Shown piece by piece: positions 6,856 to 10,088 of a DNA stretch of 10,088 nt (position 1 is its first letter; every line of letters starts with the position of its first letter). The DNA is taken from the NCBI GenBank assembly GCA_002371115.1, contig DFFY01000111.1, forward strand, positions 1 through 10,088, in the 5' to 3' direction. Origin of the DNA: Bacteroidales bacterium UBA3764 (GTDB taxonomy: Bacteria > Bacteroidota > Bacteroidia > Bacteroidales > UBA932). A program made the translations under genes and the position numbers. The notes below the pieces were generated by a model. That model saw only the letters and a program-made list of their open reading frames with translations, was not told the DNA's origin and did not search any database.

Positions 6856-7821
6856 CTATTCTTTCACGCAGCGTACGCTGAGAAGGAGGGTCTCTTTGCT
6901 GCCCTTGCCTTTTTTGATGGCGGGCTCTTCCGCAAAAATATACCGGTAAACACCCAGCTCGATACCTTGGTCCATGACCGTGTCGCTGGTCCACCAGCAG
7001 GCGTATTCCTTGTACCCGTATGTTTCGTTGGTGGTGGCGGAATCCATGTATCCCACGGGGATGGCATTGAATTTATACTGGTTGGTAATGGTCACCTGCG
7101 GCCAGTACGGCCACATTTTCGCTTTCTGGAAGGAGGCATCTGCCATGAGGTCGCCGGCAACGGTGCCCAGGTCCTGGTCAAACTCTGCCGCCGTAGGCAG
7201 GCGCCAGCCGTCCGGACAGGCGGTCTGCGCTTCCTCCCAGCTGTAGTAGTGCCCGAACAAGTCCGAAACTACCTGGCAATGCTGGTAGGGGATGCCTTTC
7301 CCGGGAGTGAACAGGTTTTCGCAGAGCCAGGTATGCGTGCCGATGGGTGCCGTGTACAGAAGCTGCTTGTCTCCTCCGACCTGTATCTCCTCCATCTGGC
7401 CCTCGAATCCGGTGAGGGCGGTCTCCGGGTAAATGGCCTCGAAGGTGGCGCTGATGCTTGCGTTGTAGTATTTTTTATTGAGGGCGAAGACGTTTGCGGT
7501 AACGGTGTATTTCCCTTCCGCGTCCGCTTTTACCGGAAATGACGGGTTGCTTTTACCCACATCCAGGGTGGTGGTGTCCCGCTGCCCGTTGTTCACGGTC
7601 CAGTAAACGCCCAGGGTGCCCGGATCCGAGTTGTCGGAAACATACATGTCGTCCACATCTACTGCGAGTTCCTGGACATGGCCCACCTCTACGAACATGG
7701 CGGGCTCGGTAATTCCCAGGCCGCCCAACGAGGGGGTGACGGTGGTGGTAGTGGTCTTTTTGCATCCGCTGCCCAGGACGGCGGCAGCGGCAAGGGCAAA
7801 AATGGCTATTTTGATTTTCAT
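6856..7821 (-). CDS. Lipoprotein with Fibrobacter succinogenes major paralogous (Fib_succ_major) domain
   Basis: This is a predicted surface or outer-membrane lipoprotein of 321 aa and unknown substrate. The start at 7821 gives a signal peptide with an Ala-rich core and a relaxed lipobox LGSGC (acylated Cys20). A Lys/Thr-rich spacer (21-29) follows. Residues 35-130 look like a beta-sandwich (PKD or Ig-like) module, with GVYWTVNNGQ and GKYTVTANVFALN. Residues 163-321 carry the Fib_succ_major pattern: HTWLCENL, YYSWEEAQTACPDGWRLPT (192-210), AIPVGYMD, ACWWTSD (274-280) and the terminal SVRCVKE. The family is common in Bacteroidota and Fibrobacterota and often forms paralogue sets. An in-frame upstream ATG at 7891-7893 is rejected because it would bury the signal peptide. 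The gene converges on the lolA-like gene with no spacer and is divergent from apbE. Confidence 0.87.
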   Translation of the reverse strand: MKIKIAIFALAAAAVLGSGCKKTTTTTVTPSLGGLGITEPAMFVEVGHVQELAVDVDDMYVSDNSDPGTLGVYWTVNNGQRDTTTLDVGKSNPSFPVKADAEGKYTVTANVFALNKKYYNASISATFEAIYPETALTGFEGQMEEIQVGGDKQLLYTAPIGTHTWLCENLFTPGKGIPYQHCQVVSDLFGHYYSWEEAQTACPDGWRLPTAAEFDQDLGTVAGDLMADASFQKAKMWPYWPQVTITNQYKFNAIPVGYMDSATTNETYGYKEYACWWTSDTVMDQGIELGVYRYIFAEEPAIKKGKGSKETLLLSVRCVKE

Positions 7822-7841
7822 AGGCTTGTCTTGTCTTAACC

Positions 7842-7877
7842 TGCAAATATCGCTATTTTTTTGTATTTTTGTGCAAA
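7842..7877 (-). promoter_or_regulatory. Probable promoter of the Fib_succ_major lipoprotein gene
   Basis: Read on the minus strand, GATATTTGCA (plus 7842-7851) differs from TAnnTTTGnA at one position. A TTTTG run (plus 7874-7878) lies about 22 nt upstream, slightly beyond usual spacing. The -7 box ends 20 nt before the ATG at 7821. The match is fair rather than strong. Confidence 0.5.
7864..7873 (+). promoter_or_regulatory. Probable -7 element of the apbE promoter
   Basis: TATTTTTGTG at 7864-7873 matches TAnnTTTG but has G in place of the final A, and no good TTTG -33 element lies 19-21 nt upstream. It sits 18 nt before the ApbE ATG at 7892. It interdigitates with the divergent minus-strand promoter in the 70-nt intergenic region. 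Confidence 0.5.
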
Positions 7878-7891
7878 ATACTTGCCAAAGC

Positions 7892-8914
7892 ATGCGAAAA
7901 CTCCTGCCTGTCCTTCTGCTGTCAGTGTTATTGTCCTGTGCGCCTTCACAGGGCCGATATGTTCAAATCCAGGGCTTTGCCCAGGGCGGTAACTATACCG
8001 TGAAGCTGAACCTGAAGGGCGTCGGGGTGAAGGTGGAAAGCATCCGCGACAGCGTGGATGCCTTGCTCCTGCAGATAGACACCACGCTTTCCGGGTATAA
8101 CAAAAGGTCGATGCTTTCCCGTTTCAACGCCGGGGAGGCAGTGCCCGCCACGCCGCTGTTCCTGGACATGTACCGCTGCGCCTACCGGTATTGGGAGCGC
8201 TCGGGCGGGCTGGTGGACTGTGCTGCCGGGCCGCTGTTCAACGCCTGGGGCTTTGGCTTCCGGGAGCAGCAGTTCCCTTCGGACGAGGAAATCCGTCAGT
8301 TGCAGGAACGGTGCGGCATGCGCCAGCTTCCCGCGGAATTGCCCGTCAGGGACGGCTGCGTGGACCCTGCCGATGTCGGCTTCCCGCAGCTCAACTACAA
8401 CGCCATTGCCCAGGGATACAGCTGCGATGTCATCGCCCGCTACCTATACAGTATAGGTGTAAAGGACATGCTGGTGGACATCGGCGAAATCTGGTGCGAC
8501 GGCGTGAATCCTTCCGGCAAGCCCTGGTCCGTGGGCGTGGACCGGCCTGTTGACCAGCCGGACGGGCCGTCGGATGAGCTGGACGGCATCTGGAGTTCGG
8601 GTGGAAATCCCTGTGGCATAGTTACTTCTGGGAATTATCGTAAGTTCTATATCAAGGACGGCCAAAAATATGCACACACCGTGAATCCGCTCACCGGTTA
8701 TCCGGTGCAGCACAAGCTGCTCAGTGCTACAGTGGTGTCTTCCGCCAGCGCTGCAGAGGCGGACGCCGTAGCCACCTGGTGCATGGTGGCCGGCCTGGAG
8801 GCTGCCCAAAGGCTCATTCTGGACCATCCTGCCCTGGAAGGTTATCTCATCACCGCCAATCCGGACGGCAGCATGACCGAATGGGCCAGCCCCGGCTTTA
8901 CATTGAAGCAATAA
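7892..8914 (+). CDS. apbE: FAD:protein FMN transferase (ApbE family), lipoprotein
   Basis: ApbE enzymes split FAD and attach FMN covalently to Thr/Ser of membrane redox proteins such as Nqr or Rnf subunits, outside the cytoplasmic membrane. This 340-aa protein has a lipoprotein signal with lipobox LLSC (Cys16). Family motifs follow in order: GGNYTVK (32-38), LSGYNKRSMLSRFN (66-79), AAGPLFNAWGFG (111-122), NYNAIAQGYSCDVIA (169-182), DIGEIWCDGVNPSGKPW (196-212), YAHTVNPLTGYPV (260-272) and AEADAVATW (288-296), the last being the metal/FAD-binding segment. Length fits the family. Two oddities are seen: the usual IGGE turn reads IGE, one Gly short, and there is a Pro/Asp-rich insertion (about 218-240) before CGIVTSGNYRKFY. 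No flavinylated partner gene is in the window. The 3' end overlaps comEC by 17 bases on the opposite strand. Confidence 0.94.
   Translation: MRKLLPVLLLSVLLSCAPSQGRYVQIQGFAQGGNYTVKLNLKGVGVKVESIRDSVDALLLQIDTTLSGYNKRSMLSRFNAGEAVPATPLFLDMYRCAYRYWERSGGLVDCAAGPLFNAWGFGFREQQFPSDEEIRQLQERCGMRQLPAELPVRDGCVDPADVGFPQLNYNAIAQGYSCDVIARYLYSIGVKDMLVDIGEIWCDGVNPSGKPWSVGVDRPVDQPDGPSDELDGIWSSGGNPCGIVTSGNYRKFYIKDGQKYAHTVNPLTGYPVQHKLLSATVVSSASAAEADAVATWCMVAGLEAAQRLILDHPALEGYLITANPDGSMTEWASPGFTLKQ
8442..8458. repeat. 17-bp inverted repeat inside apbE
   Basis: ACCTATAC and GTATAGGT flank a single central A, forming perfect 8-bp arms. The repeat lies within apbE codons for the RYLYSIGV region. Its low GC content contrasts with the surrounding gene. 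It has operator-like symmetry but may be chance. Confidence 0.6.
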
Positions 8915-9977
8915 TTTCCAGCACCCAGACCAGCAGGCGGCACAGGCCGTCTGTTGCCGATAGCAGGAGGGCGGGGGACCAGCCCGCCAGGCTCAGGAGC
9001 ACCGTGGTGACGGCCGTAGCCATGAGGGCGGTGGTAAGGGGGATGGCCAGCAGATTGGTGAGCAGAAAATACCGTGGAAAGCTGTGGAACCGGTACCAGG
9101 CCAGGGGACCGGTGAACAGTTGGCAGCTGATACTGAGCGCCGCCATCGTCCATATTTTGTGGAACGGGTCCCAGGAGACGGAAGCGGGATACCAGGCCTC
9201 CAGCACCGGATACAGCAGGAAAATGCCCGCCATGGCCAGGTAGCTGAGCTGGAAGCCCACTTCCCGGATGGCGGCCGGGTTCAGGACCAGCTGCACCAGC
9301 AGCGCCAGGCACAGTACCCGCACGGCCTTTCTGGGCCGCCCCAGCAGCTGCAAGGTTTCATTGATGACAATGAACAGGAACGCCCGCACGATAGATGCGC
9401 CGGCTCCGGTCATGAGCGTGAAAAAGCCCGCTCCCAGTACGATGAGTCCGAAACGGATGCGCCGGGCCGCGGGCGTACGCCCCAACACCCGCGTCAACTT
9501 ATCGAAAATGAGGTAAATAATGCCGATGTGAAGGCCCGACAGCGCCAGCACGTGCGAGGCGCCGCTCTCCCGGAAAACAGCCACCGTCTCCCGCGAGAGC
9601 CCGCTGCGGTCGCCGGTTAGGAGGGCCCTGAGCAGCGCCGGGGTTCCCGGGTTCCGGAAGGGGAGCGAGTCGATGTGCGCACGGAGCCTGCCCACGGCTG
9701 CATCGGCCCAATCCTGCATGGCCCAATGCAGGCCGACGCCGGGTTGCAGGGCGTTCCATGCGCAGAAAATGCCCAGGAGAAGGAAGGTGGCGGTGAGAAT
9801 GGCTGTGCTTTGCGTTCCGCTCAGACGCACCAGTTTTTCTTGCAGGAGGCAGGGGAGGGAAAGGAGGATGAGGAGCAGACCAGGAAGCACGAAACCGCTG
9901 CCGGAGAGCATTGTCCCCGCGATGACGCCTGCCGTAAAGGATACGGACAGGGTTTCTATGCCTCTCACCTCGGCCAT
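8898..9977 (-). CDS. ComEC/Rec2-family competence membrane protein, core channel domain only
   Basis: This is a polytopic inner-membrane protein (359 aa) of the ComEC/Rec2 competence family, whose members carry single-stranded DNA across the membrane during natural transformation. Early hydrophobic segments (about 11-42 and 58-76) precede the ComEC core. Visible family motifs are LLRALLTGDRSGL (115-127), SGASHVLALSGLHIGI (138-153), GAGASIVRAFLF (191-202), REVGFQLSYLAMAGI (238-252) and PRYFLLTNLLAIPL (301-314), with further membrane helices to the C-terminus. It lacks the C-terminal metallo-beta-lactamase domain and a full N-terminal OB-fold region of classical ComEC (about 700-800 aa). Short forms occur in Bacteroidales, so this need not be a broken gene. 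The start ATG at 9977 lies 3 nt after a -7-like box, suggesting a leaderless mRNA. Whether it works in DNA uptake cannot be judged from sequence. Confidence 0.9.
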   Translation of the reverse strand: MAEVRGIETLSVSFTAGVIAGTMLSGSGFVLPGLLLILLSLPCLLQEKLVRLSGTQSTAILTATFLLLGIFCAWNALQPGVGLHWAMQDWADAAVGRLRAHIDSLPFRNPGTPALLRALLTGDRSGLSRETVAVFRESGASHVLALSGLHIGIIYLIFDKLTRVLGRTPAARRIRFGLIVLGAGFFTLMTGAGASIVRAFLFIVINETLQLLGRPRKAVRVLCLALLVQLVLNPAAIREVGFQLSYLAMAGIFLLYPVLEAWYPASVSWDPFHKIWTMAALSISCQLFTGPLAWYRFHSFPRYFLLTNLLAIPLTTALMATAVTTVLLSLAGWSPALLLSATDGLCRLLVWVLEIIASM

Positions 9978-9980
9978 ACG

Positions 9981-10016
9981 TGCAAAAATACCAAATTTAT
10001 TTCGTATCTTTGCAAA
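9981..10016 (-). promoter_or_regulatory. Promoter of comEC (minus strand)
   Basis: On the minus strand, TATTTTTGCA (plus 9981-9990) matches the TAnnTTTGnA -7 consensus and ends 3 nt before the comEC ATG. A TTTG (plus 10013-10016) lies 22 nt upstream as a -33 element, slightly long. It belongs to the palindrome at 10005-10020. The palindrome also offers an alternative minus-strand -7 box (TATCTTTGCA, plus 10011-10020) 33 nt from the start codon. Confidence 0.65.
10005..10014 (+). promoter_or_regulatory. -7 element of the ackA promoter
   Basis: TATCTTTGCA at 10005-10014 is a full match to the Bacteroidota -7 consensus TAnnTTTGnA. The ackA ATG is 37 nt further on, after an AT-rich leader. No clear TTTG is found at -33; the corresponding bases (about 9980-9984) read GTGCA. 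Confidence 0.7.
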
Positions 10017-10020
10017 GATA
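10005..10020. repeat. Perfect 16-bp palindrome in the comEC-ackA divergent region
   Basis: TATCTTTGCAAAGATA equals its own reverse complement. It therefore presents the same consensus -7 box on both strands, overlapping by four bases. It sits between the divergent comEC and ackA start codons (33 nt and 37 nt away by the boxes). It could be a bidirectional promoter core, a regulator site, or both. Confidence 0.9.
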
Positions 10021-10051
10021 TACGGAACAATATTTTAATAGCATATAATTT

Positions 10052-10088
10052 ATGATTATTCTTGTTATCAACTGCGGCAGCTCTTCCA
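10052..10088 (+). CDS. ackA: Acetate kinase, N-terminal fragment (cut by window end)
   Basis: Only 12 codons are visible, reading MIILVINCGSSS. This is the signature N-terminus of acetate kinase (acetate/propionate kinase family, typically about 400 aa), including the Asn at position 7 and the NCGSSS block that begins the ASKHA-fold nucleotide-binding core. The enzyme interconverts acetyl phosphate plus ADP with acetate plus ATP, usually together with phosphotransacetylase (Pta), in cytoplasmic fermentation. The start codon is preceded by an AT-rich leader without a Shine-Dalgarno sequence and by the -7 box at 10005-10014. The rest of the gene, and any pta neighbour, lie beyond the window. 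Confidence 0.88.
   Translation, partial: MIILVINCGSSS

Noticed and set aside
6869..6880. Palindrome CAGCGTACGCTG just after the lolA-like stop, considered as a plus-strand terminator
   Set aside because: The stem is only 4 bp around a 4-nt loop and no T-tract follows. It lies within the C-terminal codons of the lipoprotein gene and fits chance.
7616..7891. 92-codon N-terminal extension of the ApbE frame
   Set aside because: It would run through the divergent promoters and antisense to the neighbouring lipoprotein's start, and it would bury the ApbE lipoprotein signal at residue 1 of the short form.
7822..7893. Upstream ATG extending the lipoprotein by 24 residues
   Set aside because: It would place a polar stretch before a good lipoprotein signal peptide, and the extension spans the divergent promoter region.

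Overview
The window is a stretch of ordinary chromosomal backbone from a member of the Bacteroidota, most likely the order Bacteroidales. Three things support this. Promoters match the Bacteroidota pattern (TTTG, then about 20 nt, then TAnnTTTGnA) at several gene starts. The starts lack recognisable Shine-Dalgarno sequences. Several families are typical of the phylum: a DUF4290 protein, the short RecB/AddA-like helicase-nuclease, a Fib_succ_major lipoprotein and a short ComEC. The coding DNA is rather GC-rich, which would fit Alistipes-like or uncultured gut Bacteroidales, but genus is a guess. There are no mobile elements, CRISPR arrays or phage genes, and no gene-free stretch longer than 300 bases.

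Layout. Positions 1-154 hold the 3' part of a tRNA-Lys (anticodon UUU) and a complete tRNA-Lys (anticodon CUU), followed by a strong intrinsic terminator (161-191). The terminator's T-tract merges into the promoter of a long plus-strand operon (226-6855). The operon encodes a RecB/AddA-like helicase-nuclease, a DUF4290 protein, the FtsK DNA translocase and a LolA-like periplasmic lipoprotein carrier. The last three are tightly packed, with two 4-base ATGA overlaps. A second promoter lies in the last codons of the helicase gene, so DUF4290-ftsK-lolA can be expressed without it.

The operon meets a convergent minus-strand lipoprotein gene (6856-7821) with no spacer. That gene's terminator appears to lie inside the lolA-like coding sequence. 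A short divergent promoter region (7822-7891) also serves an ApbE-type flavin transferase lipoprotein (7892-8914). The ApbE gene overlaps tail-to-tail with a minus-strand ComEC-family membrane protein (8898-9977). A 74-base divergent control region containing a perfect 16-base palindrome separates comEC from the first 12 codons of acetate kinase (ackA), which runs off the window.

Functional themes are double-strand-break processing (RecB-like), chromosome segregation (FtsK), envelope biogenesis (LolA-like, lipoproteins), flavinylation of redox proteins (ApbE), DNA uptake or transport (ComEC) and fermentation (AckA). No undescribed multi-gene system is evident. The most interesting signals are regulatory: overlapping terminator and promoter, promoters 3 nt from start codons that imply leaderless mRNAs, a terminator buried in a neighbour's coding sequence, and a palindromic divergent promoter.
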